Shown here in pieces: positions 25,721 to 34,283 of a stretch of 64,000 nt of DNA. Position 1 is the first letter of the stretch. Every line of letters begins with the position of its first letter. This DNA is from Pseudomonas guariconensis. Lineage in GTDB: Bacteria > Pseudomonadota > Gammaproteobacteria > Pseudomonadales > Pseudomonadaceae. The stretch covers positions 372,001 through 436,000 of the forward strand of contig NZ_FMYX01000001.1 of the NCBI RefSeq assembly GCF_900102675.1. The letters are read 5' to 3'. The notes beneath the pieces were generated by a model. The model saw nothing but the letters and a program-made list of their open reading frames with translations. It searched no databases and was not told the origin of the DNA. Position numbers and translations under genes: made by a program.

Positions 25721-26905
25721 ATGCGCGCACTCACTTACCACGGCGCCGGAGACGTTCGGGTCGACACCGTACCGGACCCGGTCATCGAGCAGAACGACGA
25801 CATCGTGCTGCGGGTGACCGCCACGGCAATCTGTGGCTCAGACCTGCACCTTTATCATGGCAAAGTCCCGGCGATGGAGTCCGGTGACATTCTGGGCCAC
25901 GAATTCATGGGCATTGTCGAGGAGGTCGGCAGCGAGGTGACCGCTGTGCGTCCCGGCGACCGGGTGGTGATTCCCTTCGTGATCGCCTGCGGCAGCTGCT
26001 TCTTCTGCCAGCATGATTTGTTCGCGGCCTGCGAGACCACCAATACCGGACGCGGCGCCATCCTCAACAAAAAGAGCATTCCACCGGGGGCGGCCTTGTT
26101 CGGCTACAGCCACCTCTATGGCGGTGTGGCCGGTGGCCAGGCCGACTACGTACGGGTACCCAAGGCCAATGTTGGGCCGTTCAAGGTGCCGGGGCAGTTG
26201 GCGGACGATAAGGTGCTGTTTCTTTCGGACATCCTGCCGACGGCCTGGCAGGCGGTTCTCAACGCCGAGGTCGGGCAGGGCGCGTCCCTGGCCATCTACG
26301 GGGCGGGGCCGGTGGGCCTGCTGTCGGCGGCTTGCGCACGTCTGCTGGGCGTCGAGCAGATCTTCATGGTCGATGGCTGCGGTTATCGGCTGGAGTACGC
26401 ACGCCAGGCCTATGGCGTGATTCCGATCGACTACACCCACGATGACGACCCGGCCGACACTATCATCCGCCAGACCGCGGGCATGCGTGGCGTGGATGGG
26501 GTCATCGACGCGGTGGGCTTCGAGGCCAAGGGCAGCACCACCGAGACCGTGCTCACCGCGCTGAAACTCGAAGGCAGCAGTGGCAAGGCGCTGCGCCAGA
26601 GCATGGCGGCGGTGCGTCGAGGGGGCGTGGTGAGCGTACCGGGTGTCTATGCCGGCTTCATCCACGGTTTTCTGTTCGGCGATGCCTTCGACAAGGGGTT
26701 GACCTTCCGCATGGGGCAGACCCACGTGCAGCGCTATCTGCCTGAGCTGCTCGAGCACATCGAAGCGGGGCGGCTCGACCCTTCAGCCATCGTCACCCAT
26801 CGCCTGGCGTTGGAAGAGGCGGTGCGCGGCTACGAAATGTTCGATGAGCAACAGGAGCGTTGCCGAAAGGTCATTCTGGTGCCTGGCGCCGCACCGAGCG
26901 CCTAG
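25721..26905 (+). CDS. Zinc-dependent alcohol/formaldehyde dehydrogenase-like protein
   Basis: This 394-residue medium-chain dehydrogenase is of the glutathione-independent formaldehyde dehydrogenase-like group. Catalytic zinc ligands are C38 ([12 protein letters not shown]), H60 and E61 (LGHEFMG). The structural zinc lobe has C90, C93, C96 and C104. The Rossmann motif is [19 protein letters not shown]. It lies 107 bp after the KGG gene on the same strand and may share stress regulation. In many proteobacteria this group accompanies KGG or catalase-type stress genes. The substrate is not determined by sequence. Confidence 0.9.
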   Translation: MRALTYHGAGDVRVDTVPDPVIEQNDDIVLRVTATAICGSDLHLYHGKVPAMESGDILGHEFMGIVEEVGSEVTAVRPGDRVVIPFVIACGSCFFCQHDLFAACETTNTGRGAILNKKSIPPGAALFGYSHLYGGVAGGQADYVRVPKANVGPFKVPGQLADDKVLFLSDILPTAWQAVLNAEVGQGASLAIYGAGPVGLLSAACARLLGVEQIFMVDGCGYRLEYARQAYGVIPIDYTHDDDPADTIIRQTAGMRGVDGVIDAVGFEAKGSTTETVLTALKLEGSSGKALRQSMAAVRRGGVVSVPGVYAGFIHGFLFGDAFDKGLTFRMGQTHVQRYLPELLEHIEAGRLDPSAIVTHRLALEEAVRGYEMFDEQQERCRKVILVPGAAPSA

Positions 26906-27017
26906 CAAGATTCAGGTATCGGGCCACTCATTCGAATTGTTCGACAATCTTTTGAATCTTCGCGCAAAACCTTGATCCATCTGGATGTCATCCATGGAGA
27001 AGAGGAGGGCCCCTACG

Positions 27018-27335
27018 ATGCCAACCCCACAGCTGTACATCATCGACTACCGGCTGCATGGCCAGCCGCGCAGTTTCATCATCCGTCTGGAGCGCATGGA
27101 CAATGCCGAGGCCTGGCATTGGGCAAGCTGCGATGCTGGGGTGGGGATCATTCCGAAGTTCGGCCGAGAGAAGATCCGCAAGGTAAGCCGGCCCTTGGCC
27201 GAGCGCTATGGCCTGAGTGACGTGAGCTGGCGACTTTCGGGCAGCGGACCGGCCTTCGTACCGCGGTCGGGCCCAGGCGATGGCCAGGGTCAACCTGAGG
27301 TTGGTTCAACCCAGGAAGACGCGGCGACCGCCTGA
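27018..27335 (+). CDS. Conserved Pseudomonas protein (DUF6555-like)
   Basis: This 105-residue cytoplasmic protein begins MPTPQLYIIDYRLHGQPRSF and includes RMDNAEAWHWASCDAGVGII. I associate this pattern with DUF6555 of pseudomonads, from memory. GAGGAGGG lies eight bases before ATG 27018, so the start is placed there rather than at an upstream in-frame ATG. The C-terminal 25 residues are Gly/Gln/Glu-rich and probably disordered. The neighbours are stress-type small genes. Function unknown. Confidence 0.75.
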   Translation: MPTPQLYIIDYRLHGQPRSFIIRLERMDNAEAWHWASCDAGVGIIPKFGREKIRKVSRPLAERYGLSDVSWRLSGSGPAFVPRSGPGDGQGQPEVGSTQEDAATA

Positions 27336-27352
27336 CCTGCGGCTGATCCATG

Positions 27353-27400
27353 CGGGGCAAGTCTGCATTCCTGCACCTGCAGGGACACAGGCTTGCCCCG
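27353..27400. terminator. Composite bidirectional terminator
   Basis: Outer stem cggggcaag (27353-27361) pairs with cttgccccg (27392-27400), and an inner stem cctgca/tgcagg (27370-27375 with 27378-27383) forms in the loop. It lies between the convergent DUF6555-like gene and the 55-aa acidic gene. Confidence 0.6.
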
Positions 27401-27407
27401 TGTACGT

Positions 27408-27575
27408 TCAGGCTCCTGATTCAGGGTCGCTGGCTGGAACGCCGGGGCGGTTGCCGTCGTCTTCCAGGTCCGGATCGGTATCGGGATCATCGGCGCGGTC
27501 GTTGCGCTGATCAGGGTTAAGTTCTGGCCAGTCGTCCTGGACGTTGCCGCCGCCCATCTGCAATGTGGTGTGCAT
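27408..27575 (-). CDS. Small acidic protein, 55 aa
   Basis: This 55-residue, Asp/Pro-rich acidic protein starts MHTTLQMGGGNVQDDWPELN and continues with an Asp-run (ADDPDTDPDLEDDGNRPGVP). GAGGAGGT lies five bases before the ATG, an unusually good ribosome binding site. It is probably disordered and has no membrane or export signal. An intrinsic terminator ends about 20 bp upstream of its start, leaving almost no space for a promoter of its own. It may be expressed by read-through from the 48-aa gene. Function unknown. Confidence 0.7.
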   Translation of the reverse strand: MHTTLQMGGGNVQDDWPELNPDQRNDRADDPDTDPDLEDDGNRPGVPASDPESGA

Positions 27576-27594
27576 GGTGACCTCCTCGGGTTCG

Positions 27595-27622
27595 AAAAAA
27601 GGGCCCGCCAGAAACGCGGGCC
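27595..27622 (-). terminator. Intrinsic terminator between two tiny acidic genes
   Basis: On the minus strand the stem ggcccgc/gcgggcc (27622-27616 with 27608-27602) has a 7-nt loop and is followed by a T-tract (27600-27595). It lies downstream of the 48-aa gene and immediately upstream of the 55-aa gene's ribosome binding site. Confidence 0.75.
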
Positions 27623-27726
27623 GAACACAGGAGTGGAGGCGAAGCCGTTGCCGCACCTCTCATGGATTGAGAGCCTTGATGGGACGAGTGCGATCGGTTT
27701 TTCGTGCAGGACCTGCGACCAACGGT

Positions 27727-27761
27727 CCTGTGGGGCTTGGCCGTTTACCCGCGAATGGGCC
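27727..27761. repeat. Degenerate REP element
   Basis: The reverse copy of the P. putida REP (cctgtgggg ... gtttacccgcgaatgggcc) has several changes in its middle. It sits just past the stop of the 48-aa acidic gene. Confidence 0.6.
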
Positions 27762-27771
27762 GATACGGCGC

Positions 27772-27918
27772 TCAGCCATCGGACTGCTCTTCTGGGGGGA
27801 CCTGGCCTTCCGGCCAGTCGGGGGCCTCCTTCTCCGGTGGTGGCACCGGTTCTCCGGGATTGTGAGGGATGTTGTCCACATAGGGATCGGGATCATTGGG
27901 CTGCTTGGGATCTGCCAT
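27772..27918 (-). CDS. Small Pro/Asp/Glu-rich protein, 48 aa
   Basis: This 48-residue frame begins MADPKQPNDPDPYVDNIPHN and ends with PEEQSDG. GGAGG lies seven bases upstream of the ATG at 27918. A third of the residues are Pro, Asp or Glu and it should be disordered. It shares the DPD-type acidic, proline-rich character of the 55-aa protein downstream and the 44-aa protein at 19.0 kb. It lies divergent from the LuxR gene. Function unknown; expression is inferred from the ribosome binding site and codon use. Confidence 0.65.
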   Translation of the reverse strand: MADPKQPNDPDPYVDNIPHNPGEPVPPPEKEAPDWPEGQVPPEEQSDG

Positions 27919-28096
27919 GACTGGCCTCCGAGACGGGTTGGCTTGCCTGGCATTAGGTTCGTGGGCCGAGGGATGCGTTCACTGCGGCGGTACGAACGGC
28001 AGCTCACCCCGAAGGGTGATGGTCGCCCTGGTCAGTGCGTGAAACAATCCCAGCCAGCCACGAACACGTACAACAACCCTGGCGGGGACCTGAGAC

Positions 28097-28945
28097 ATGA
28101 GCAAAGACCAGCTGAAATCGCCCGACTGGTACGAGCAGATGGCCCGTGTCATCGAGGCCATCGGCACGCCAGGCTTCGTCGAAGCGCTGTTCGGCGCGCT
28201 CAACTGCCTGGCCCAATGCCAGGCCATCACAGTGTTCCTCTACCCACGCAAAGGTCTGCCTTCGGCCTTGTTCGAGAAAGACGAAGAGGGCCCTTGGTTG
28301 CCTGAAGGCAACGTGCAGAAGTACCTCGAAGGTTATTACCTGCTGTGCCCGTTCTACCGCGCCTGCATGGAAGGGCTGGCCCCTGGCTGCTATCGCCTGA
28401 GCGACGTGGCACCGGACCACTTCAAGCGCAGCGAGTACTACCTGTCGTTCTACCAGCACGCGCACCTTGAGGACGAACTCAACTACATCGTCCCGCTCGA
28501 TGCGCAACTGACCATCGCCGTGGCCCTGGGCAGCACCCGGCGCCTGAGCGCGGCGCAGGTCACCGACCTCAAACGCATCGCCCCGTGGGTGGTGGCGGTC
28601 GTGCGCCGGCACTGGGGCCAGCTGGATGCCGACAGCCTGGGCGGACGCTTCGAAAGCGCCCTGGGCCGGCAGATCAACGCCGCCCTGAACAATTTCGGTT
28701 CCTCCCTGCTGACCGAGCGCGAATGCCGGGTCGCCCAATACTTGCTGCGCGGCCACTCGACCCGCTCGCTGTCGGAACGGTTGGGTATCAGCGAAGACAC
28801 GGTCAAGACCCACCGCAAGAACCTCTACACCAAGCTGGACATCGCCAAGCAGTCCGAGCTGTTCTCGTTGTTCATCGATTCGTTGGCCCAGGCTCAGGAA
28901 GGCTTGAGCAAGGATCCGCTGGAAAGTTACCTGCGAAGGCGCTGA
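28097..28945 (+). CDS. LuxR-family transcriptional regulator of an amine-catabolism module
   Basis: This 282-residue regulator has an N-terminal domain of about 195 residues and a C-terminal LuxR/GerE helix-turn-helix (LLTERECRVAQYLLRG, then GISEDTVKTHRKNLYTKL, about 210-265). The N-terminal domain is not an obvious autoinducer or receiver domain. It has EGYYLLCPFYRACMEG and the motif FKRSEYYLSFYQ. A paralogue with the same layout is at 50.45 kb, also next to a class-III aminotransferase. It lies 70 bp upstream of the aldehyde dehydrogenase gene on the same strand, so it is the likely regulator of the following two genes. The ligand is unknown, possibly a polyamine. Confidence 0.88.
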   Translation: MSKDQLKSPDWYEQMARVIEAIGTPGFVEALFGALNCLAQCQAITVFLYPRKGLPSALFEKDEEGPWLPEGNVQKYLEGYYLLCPFYRACMEGLAPGCYRLSDVAPDHFKRSEYYLSFYQHAHLEDELNYIVPLDAQLTIAVALGSTRRLSAAQVTDLKRIAPWVVAVVRRHWGQLDADSLGGRFESALGRQINAALNNFGSSLLTERECRVAQYLLRGHSTRSLSERLGISEDTVKTHRKNLYTKLDIAKQSELFSLFIDSLAQAQEGLSKDPLESYLRRR

Positions 28946-29015
28946 CCGGCCTACCGCATCACCCCACCTACAACCATAACCAGCGGCCGCCCAGGCGGTC
29001 GCAAGGGAGTCCTGC

Positions 29016-30506
29016 GTGCATACATTGAGCGATTGGCAGCAGCGCGCTGCGCAACAAAGCTTCATCGACACCGCGTTGATCGACGGCCGCCGCGTGGCTG
29101 CCTGCTCGGGCGCGACCTTCGAGGCCATCAACCCGGCCACTAACCAGCTATTGGCCAAGGTTGCCGCCTGTGGCGAGCTTGAGGTCGATCAGGCGGTGCG
29201 CTCTGCCCGTCGGGCCTTCGAGCAAGGCCCCTGGGCCCGCATGGCGCCCACGGCCCGCAAACGCATCCTGCTGCGCCTGGCCGAGTTGATGCTGGCCCAC
29301 CGCGAGGAACTGGCCCTGCTCGATTCGCTGAACATGGGCAAACCGGTCATGGACGCCTACACCATCGATGTACCGGGTGCGGCGCACGTCTTTGCGTGGT
29401 ATGGCGAGGCCCTGGACAAGCTTTACGACCAGGTGGCGCCGACCGCAGGCAACGCGCTGGCCACCGTCACCCGCGAAGCCCTTGGGGTGGTGGGGGCGGT
29501 GGTGCCCTGGAACTTCCCCTTGGACATGGCCGCCTGGAAAGTCGCGCCGGCCTTGGCGGCCGGCAACAGCGTGGTGTTAAAGCCCGCCGAGCAGTCGCCG
29601 TTCTCTGCCCTGCGCCTGGCTGAACTGGCCTTGGAGGCCGGCCTGCCGGAAGGGGTGCTCAACGTGGTGACAGGCCTTGGCGAGCAGGCCGGTAAAGCCC
29701 TGGGCCTGCACCCGGATGTGGACTGCCTGGTGTTCACAGGCTCCACGCAGGTGGGCAAGTACTTCATGCAGTACTCGGCGCAATCGAACCTCAAGCAGGT
29801 CTGGCTCGAATGTGGCGGCAAGAGCCCGAACCTGGTGTTCGAGGACTGCCGCGACCTGGACCTGGCGGCGGACAAGGCAGCCTTCGGCATCTTCTTCAAC
29901 CAAGGCGAAGTCTGTTCGGCCAACTCGCGCCTCTACGTGCAGCGCTCGATCCACGACGAGTTCGTCGAACGCTTGCTGGCCAAAGCCCGCGACTGGATGC
30001 CGGGCGACCCCTTGGATCCGGCCAGCCGCGCCGGGGCCATCGTCGATGCCGGGCAAAGCGCACGCATCAGAGCGGCCATCGACCAAGCCAAGGCCGACGG
30101 CGCACGTCTACTGTGCGGTGGCCAGCGCCTGAGCATCAACGGCTCGGACAACTTCATCGCACCGACGATATTCACCGGCGTGAGCGCCGACATGGCGTTG
30201 GCCCGCGAGGAGGTCTTCGGCCCGGTGCTGGCGGTCAGCACCTTCGAGGACGAAGAGCAGGCCCTGCGCCTGGCCAATGACAGCATCTATGGCCTGGCCG
30301 CCTCGGTATGGAGCGATGACCTCAACCGCGCCCACCGTGTGGCCCGGCGTCTGAAGGCAGGCACCGTGTCGGTCAACACCGTCGATGCCTTGGATGTGGT
30401 GGTGCCGTTCGGTGGCGGCCGCCAGTCCGGCTTCGGCCGCGACCTCTCGCTGCATTCGTTCGACAAGTACACCCAACTGAAAACCACCTGGTTCCAGCTG
30501 CGCTGA
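29016..30506 (+). CDS. Aldehyde dehydrogenase (aminoaldehyde/gamma-Glu-aminobutyraldehyde type)
   Basis: This 496-residue NAD(P)-dependent aldehyde dehydrogenase of the PuuC/KauB type oxidises aminoaldehydes to amino acids. It starts at GTG 29016 with AAGGGAG upstream. The nucleophile is C300 in FNQGEVCSANSRL, the general base is E265 in WLECGGKSPN, and the cofactor site is VVPWNFPLDMAAWKVAPAL. It precedes an aminotransferase gene by 20 bp, forming an operon of deamination plus oxidation, the standard route for putrescine, cadaverine or similar amines. Substrate choice among them is inference. Confidence 0.9.
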   Translation: MHTLSDWQQRAAQQSFIDTALIDGRRVAACSGATFEAINPATNQLLAKVAACGELEVDQAVRSARRAFEQGPWARMAPTARKRILLRLAELMLAHREELALLDSLNMGKPVMDAYTIDVPGAAHVFAWYGEALDKLYDQVAPTAGNALATVTREALGVVGAVVPWNFPLDMAAWKVAPALAAGNSVVLKPAEQSPFSALRLAELALEAGLPEGVLNVVTGLGEQAGKALGLHPDVDCLVFTGSTQVGKYFMQYSAQSNLKQVWLECGGKSPNLVFEDCRDLDLAADKAAFGIFFNQGEVCSANSRLYVQRSIHDEFVERLLAKARDWMPGDPLDPASRAGAIVDAGQSARIRAAIDQAKADGARLLCGGQRLSINGSDNFIAPTIFTGVSADMALAREEVFGPVLAVSTFEDEEQALRLANDSIYGLAASVWSDDLNRAHRVARRLKAGTVSVNTVDALDVVVPFGGGRQSGFGRDLSLHSFDKYTQLKTTWFQLR

Positions 30507-30519
30507 TATTTCTACGGAG

Positions 30520-30527
30520 AACAACAA
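30520..30527 (+). promoter_or_regulatory. Candidate Crc/Hfq (CA) motif at the aminotransferase start
   Basis: AACAACAA matches the AAnAAnAA motif bound by Hfq-Crc in Pseudomonas and overlaps the ATG at 30527. Such placement represses translation during growth on preferred carbon sources. Confidence 0.5.
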
Positions 30528-31909
30528 TGAACGCACCTTTCCAGCCACAACGCGAAACCCGCGACTACCAGAACGCCGATGCCGCCCACCACATCCATGC
30601 CTTCCTCGACCAGAAGGCGCTGAACGCCGAAGGCCCGCGGGTCATCGTGCGGGGTGAAGGTCTGCACCTGTGGGACAACGACGGCAAGCGCTACCTGGAC
30701 GGCATGTCCGGCCTGTGGTGCACCCAGCTGGGCTATGGCCGCAAGGACCTGACCGCTGCCGCCGCCGCACAGATGGACCAGTTGCCGTACTACAATATGT
30801 TCTTCCACACCACCCATCCGGCGGTGATCGAGTTGTCCGAACTGCTGTTCAGCCTGCTGCCGGGGCACTACAGCCATGCCATCTACACCAACTCCGGCTC
30901 CGAATCCAACGAAGTGCTGATCCGCACCGTGCGCCGCTACTGGCAGGTGATGGGCAAGCCTGAGAAGAAGATCATGATCGGCCGCTGGAACGGCTATCAC
31001 GGCTCGACCCTGGCCGCCACGGCCCTGGGCGGCATGAAGTTCATGCACGAGATGGGCGGGCTGATCCCGGATGTCGCGCACATCGACGAGCCGTACTGGT
31101 ACGCCGAAGGCGGCGATCTGACCCCTGCCGAGTTCGGTCGTCGCTGCGCCCTGCAACTGGAGGAAAAGATCCTCGAACTGGGCGCCGAGAACGTTGCAGG
31201 TTTTATCGCCGAACCGTTCCAGGGCGCCGGCGGCATGATCTTCCCGCCAGAGAGCTACTGGCCGGAAATCCAGCGCATTTGCCGCCAGTACGACGTGCTG
31301 CTGTGCGCCGACGAAGTGATCGGTGGCTTTGGTCGTACCGGCGAGTGGTTCGCCCATCAGCACTTCGGCTTCCAGCCGGACACCCTGTCCATCGCCAAGG
31401 GCCTGACCTCTGGCTACGTGCCCATGGGCGGCCTGGTGCTGAGCAAGCGCATCGCCGAGGCGCTGGTGGAGCGCGGCGGGGTGTTCGCCCACGGCCTGAC
31501 CTACTCCGGTCACCCGGTGGCGGCGGCCGTAGCCATCGCCAACCTCAAGGCCCTGCGCAATGAAGGCATCGTGCGTCAGGTCAAGGACGACACCGGCCCG
31601 TACCTGCAGCGTTGCTTGCGCGAGGTGTTCGGTGATCACCCGTTGATTGGCGAGATCCAGGGCGCCGGCCTGGTCGCGGCGTTGCAGTTCGCCGAGGACA
31701 AGGCCACCCGCAAGCGCTACGCCAACGAGAACGACCTGGCCTGGCAGTGCCGGACCTATGGTTTCGAGGAAGGCGTCATCATCCGGTCGACCCTGGGCCG
31801 GATGATCATGGCCCCGGCCTTGGTCGCCAGCCGTGGCGATATCGATGAGCTGGTGGCCAAGACCAAGAGTGCCGTGGACCGCACGGCGCGGGGTTTGGGC
31901 TTGCTGTAA
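30527..31909 (+). CDS. Class-III aminotransferase (polyamine:pyruvate, SpuC-like)
   Basis: This 460-residue PLP-dependent omega-aminotransferase transfers an amino group from an amine such as putrescine to pyruvate. The PLP lysine is K291 in TLSIAKGLTSGYVPMG, the PLP phosphate motif YTNSGSESNEV lies near residue 120, and LLCADEVIGGFGRTG holds the PLP-pyridine aspartate. The ATG overlaps an AACAACAA motif. The upstream aldehyde dehydrogenase would oxidise its product. A paralogous aminotransferase is encoded at 48.98 kb. The length and motifs match SpuC; the exact amine is inferred. Confidence 0.9.
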   Translation: MNAPFQPQRETRDYQNADAAHHIHAFLDQKALNAEGPRVIVRGEGLHLWDNDGKRYLDGMSGLWCTQLGYGRKDLTAAAAAQMDQLPYYNMFFHTTHPAVIELSELLFSLLPGHYSHAIYTNSGSESNEVLIRTVRRYWQVMGKPEKKIMIGRWNGYHGSTLAATALGGMKFMHEMGGLIPDVAHIDEPYWYAEGGDLTPAEFGRRCALQLEEKILELGAENVAGFIAEPFQGAGGMIFPPESYWPEIQRICRQYDVLLCADEVIGGFGRTGEWFAHQHFGFQPDTLSIAKGLTSGYVPMGGLVLSKRIAEALVERGGVFAHGLTYSGHPVAAAVAIANLKALRNEGIVRQVKDDTGPYLQRCLREVFGDHPLIGEIQGAGLVAALQFAEDKATRKRYANENDLAWQCRTYGFEEGVIIRSTLGRMIMAPALVASRGDIDELVAKTKSAVDRTARGLGLL

Positions 31910-31928
31910 GCCGTCGGCAGCGTGATGG

Positions 31929-31947
31929 GGGGCCGCTTCGCGGCCCC
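31929..31947. terminator. Hairpin downstream of the aminotransferase
   Basis: Stem ggggccgc/gcggcccc has 8 bp and a 3-nt loop. No clear T-tract follows, so termination is likely weak or needs another factor. It lies between the convergent aminotransferase and TonB-receptor genes. Confidence 0.5.
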
Positions 31948-32008
31948 TTCGCGGCTCGAACCGATCCTGTCGATAACGTGCGCTACCGCAGATGAGGGAA
32001 CCGTTCGA

Positions 32009-34135
32009 TCAGAAGGTGTAGCTTACGCCGGCCTGCACGGTACGTGGCGCACCGGGGTAGACGTAGTTGTTGAAGGCGCCTTCGTCGTATTCCTTGTTGA
32101 ACAGGTTCTTTAGGTCCAGGTTCAGTCGTACGTGCTCGTTGACCTGATAGAAGCTCAGCAGGTCGACCACGGTGTACTGCTCCATGGTGTAGGTCTGCGG
32201 CGCGGTCTGGCCGGCGCGGTCGTCCACGTACTTCACGCCCATGCCCAGGCCCAGCCCTTTGAGGCCACCATCCTGGAACTCATAGGTGTTGAGCAGGCTG
32301 AAGCTGTTGCGCGGAATGTTGGCCAGGCGGGTGCCGGTCGGCAGGCTGGTGTCCTTGGTCACTTCGGCATCGACGTAGGCATAGCCACCGATCATCCGCC
32401 ACTCGGGGGTGAGATTGCCGGCCACGGTGATGTCCAGGCCGCGGCTGCGTACTTTGCCGGCGGCCACCTTGTAGGTGCCGGTGGGGTCCAGCGGGTCGTT
32501 GGCCAGGACGTTTTCCTTGACGATGTGGTAGATCGCCGCATCGACGCTCAACTGGCGATCCAACGCCTCCCACTTCACACCCACCTCGTACGACTTGCCT
32601 TTTTCCGGGTCGAAGCCCTGGCCTTGCCGGCTGGCACCGCTATTGGGCTTGAACGAGCGGGCGGTGTTGGCGTAGACGGCGAGCGTGTCGGTCAGGTCGT
32701 ACATCAGACCCAGACGAGGGGTGACGGCGTTATCGGCGGCGGTCCAGTCAGCAGCGCCCGGCAGGTAGTTGTCGTACTGGTGTTCGAATCGCTCGAAACG
32801 CACGCCCGCCAGGGCCTTGAGGCGGTCGGTGAGGGCCACCTGGTCCTGGATGAACGCTGCCCAGGTCTTGAGGTTTTCCTTGTCGTCGGTAGTGGTGCGG
32901 GTGAGGGCAGGGCGTGGCTGGCCCAAGACTGGATCGAACAGGTCGATCGGGTAGGCCGTGCTGCCTTTGGCCGAGCGCCGGATGATAGATTGATAGTCGT
33001 AGTCTTCGTATTCGATGCCGGTCAGCAAGGTATGGGCGTAACCTGCGGTTTCAAAGTGCCCGGTCAGGTTGAGCTGGTAGTCCCGATCGGTCCATTGCAG
33101 TTTCCGATAGCTGAAATTGCGCCCGAGGGTACGGCCATCGGCTTGCAGTTCATTGGCTTCCACCGCATTGCCCTTGAGCGTGCCGTCGAGCCACTGCATG
33201 CCACCGCCCAGGGTCCAGTCCTCGTTGAGCTGATGCTCGAAGCGCAGCTGGGCCATGTTGTTGTCGTTGTGCAGCAGGTTGTCGGAGCCTTTTTCCCAGA
33301 CGTTGGTATCGCGCGAAGCTCGGTCGCGCTGATTGGCAAAGCGTGTCAGCCCGCGGTCCAGAGGGTGGTTGTTGCGCATGAAATCGCCTTCGAAGACGAT
33401 GCGTGTGGTGTCGTTGACCTGCCAGCTGAGCACGGGTGCGACGTCGTAGCGCTCGGTCTGCACGTCGTCGCGGAAGGTCTCGCCGCCTTCGCCGAGTACG
33501 TTCAGGCGGTAGGCCAGGCGGCCTTCCTCGTCGAGCGGACCGGTGGCATCGAGGGTGGCGCGGTGCATCCCTTGGTCATCGAACTGGCTGCCCAAGGTGA
33601 CTTTGGGGTCGGCCAGCGGCTGCTTGCTGACCACGTTGAACGTGCCACCGGGATCGCCACGGCCGTACAGGCTGGTCGCCGGGCCGCGCAGGATCTCCAG
33701 ACGCTCGACGGTGTTGGCATCCGGCGCGTTGGGGTAGCCGCGGTTGATGGGGAAACCATTGCGGTAGAACTCGCCAGTGGTAAAGCCGCGCACGGTGAAG
33801 GTGGTCAGGCCCTGGCCGCCGAAGTTGTTGGCTCGTCCCACACCACCGGCATAGTCCAGCCCATCCTGCAAGCGGGTGGCGGCGGTGTCTTGCAGCACAT
33901 CGCTGGGTACCACGCTGATCGATTGAGGCGTCTCGTGCAGCGCGGTGTCCGTGCGTGTGGCACTGGCTGAGCGCGTAGCCTTGTAGCCGATCACCGGACC
34001 GTCGGCGCGCTCCAGGTCGCTGGTGGCATCGATGTTGACCGCTTGCAACTCAAGAGCAGGCGAGGCCTGCGAGTCGGCCAGGGCAACGGGAGAAATAGCG
34101 GGAATCAGGCAGAGAGAAACGAACGTACGACGCAT
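32009..34135 (-). CDS. TonB-dependent siderophore receptor
   Basis: This 708-residue outer-membrane receptor imports an iron-siderophore with TonB energy. The signal peptide is MRRTFVSLCLIPAISPVALA. The mature protein goes directly into a plug domain (HETPQSISVVPSDVL, VRGFTTGEFYRNG, LRGPATSLYGRGDPGG) with no STN domain, so it is a transporter rather than a sigma-factor signalling receptor. It ends in a barrel strand with terminal Phe (VSYTF). The start at 34135 has AGGA ten bases upstream. A Fur-type box lies 45 bp upstream, consistent with iron repression. No sigma/anti-sigma or synthetase genes adjoin it, so the siderophore is unknown and may be exogenous. Confidence 0.93.
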   Translation of the reverse strand: MRRTFVSLCLIPAISPVALADSQASPALELQAVNIDATSDLERADGPVIGYKATRSASATRTDTALHETPQSISVVPSDVLQDTAATRLQDGLDYAGGVGRANNFGGQGLTTFTVRGFTTGEFYRNGFPINRGYPNAPDANTVERLEILRGPATSLYGRGDPGGTFNVVSKQPLADPKVTLGSQFDDQGMHRATLDATGPLDEEGRLAYRLNVLGEGGETFRDDVQTERYDVAPVLSWQVNDTTRIVFEGDFMRNNHPLDRGLTRFANQRDRASRDTNVWEKGSDNLLHNDNNMAQLRFEHQLNEDWTLGGGMQWLDGTLKGNAVEANELQADGRTLGRNFSYRKLQWTDRDYQLNLTGHFETAGYAHTLLTGIEYEDYDYQSIIRRSAKGSTAYPIDLFDPVLGQPRPALTRTTTDDKENLKTWAAFIQDQVALTDRLKALAGVRFERFEHQYDNYLPGAADWTAADNAVTPRLGLMYDLTDTLAVYANTARSFKPNSGASRQGQGFDPEKGKSYEVGVKWEALDRQLSVDAAIYHIVKENVLANDPLDPTGTYKVAAGKVRSRGLDITVAGNLTPEWRMIGGYAYVDAEVTKDTSLPTGTRLANIPRNSFSLLNTYEFQDGGLKGLGLGMGVKYVDDRAGQTAPQTYTMEQYTVVDLLSFYQVNEHVRLNLDLKNLFNKEYDEGAFNNYVYPGAPRTVQAGVSYTF

Positions 34136-34179
34136 CGACAGCACGATCCTAGGGAGGGCGGGAGCTGCGGATCTTAACT

Positions 34180-34198
34180 GATAGGTATTATCATTTAC
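34180..34198 (-). promoter_or_regulatory. Fur box of the siderophore receptor gene
   Basis: The 19-bp minus-strand site GTAAATGATAATACCTATC matches 14 of 19 positions of GATAATGATAATCATTATC by eye, including the full TGATAAT core. It is placed upstream of the receptor gene start at 34135. Confidence 0.65.
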
Positions 34199-34283
34199 AG
34201 TGGTATTTGGTGTACCACAGTACCAATTTCGAAGCGTCGTGAGCGGGCACGAAAAAGGGGGCACAGGGCCCCCGGTTTCGTCA

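Noticed and set aside
27660-28007. 115-codon minus-strand frame overlapping the 48-aa acidic gene
   Set aside because: The 48-aa frame has the ribosome binding site and a coherent acidic composition; the longer frame is Arg/Pro-rich without a start signal.
32132-33970. 612-codon plus-strand open frame antisense to the TonB receptor
   Set aside because: The receptor frame has a signal peptide, plug, barrel and Fur box; the antisense frame has no features.
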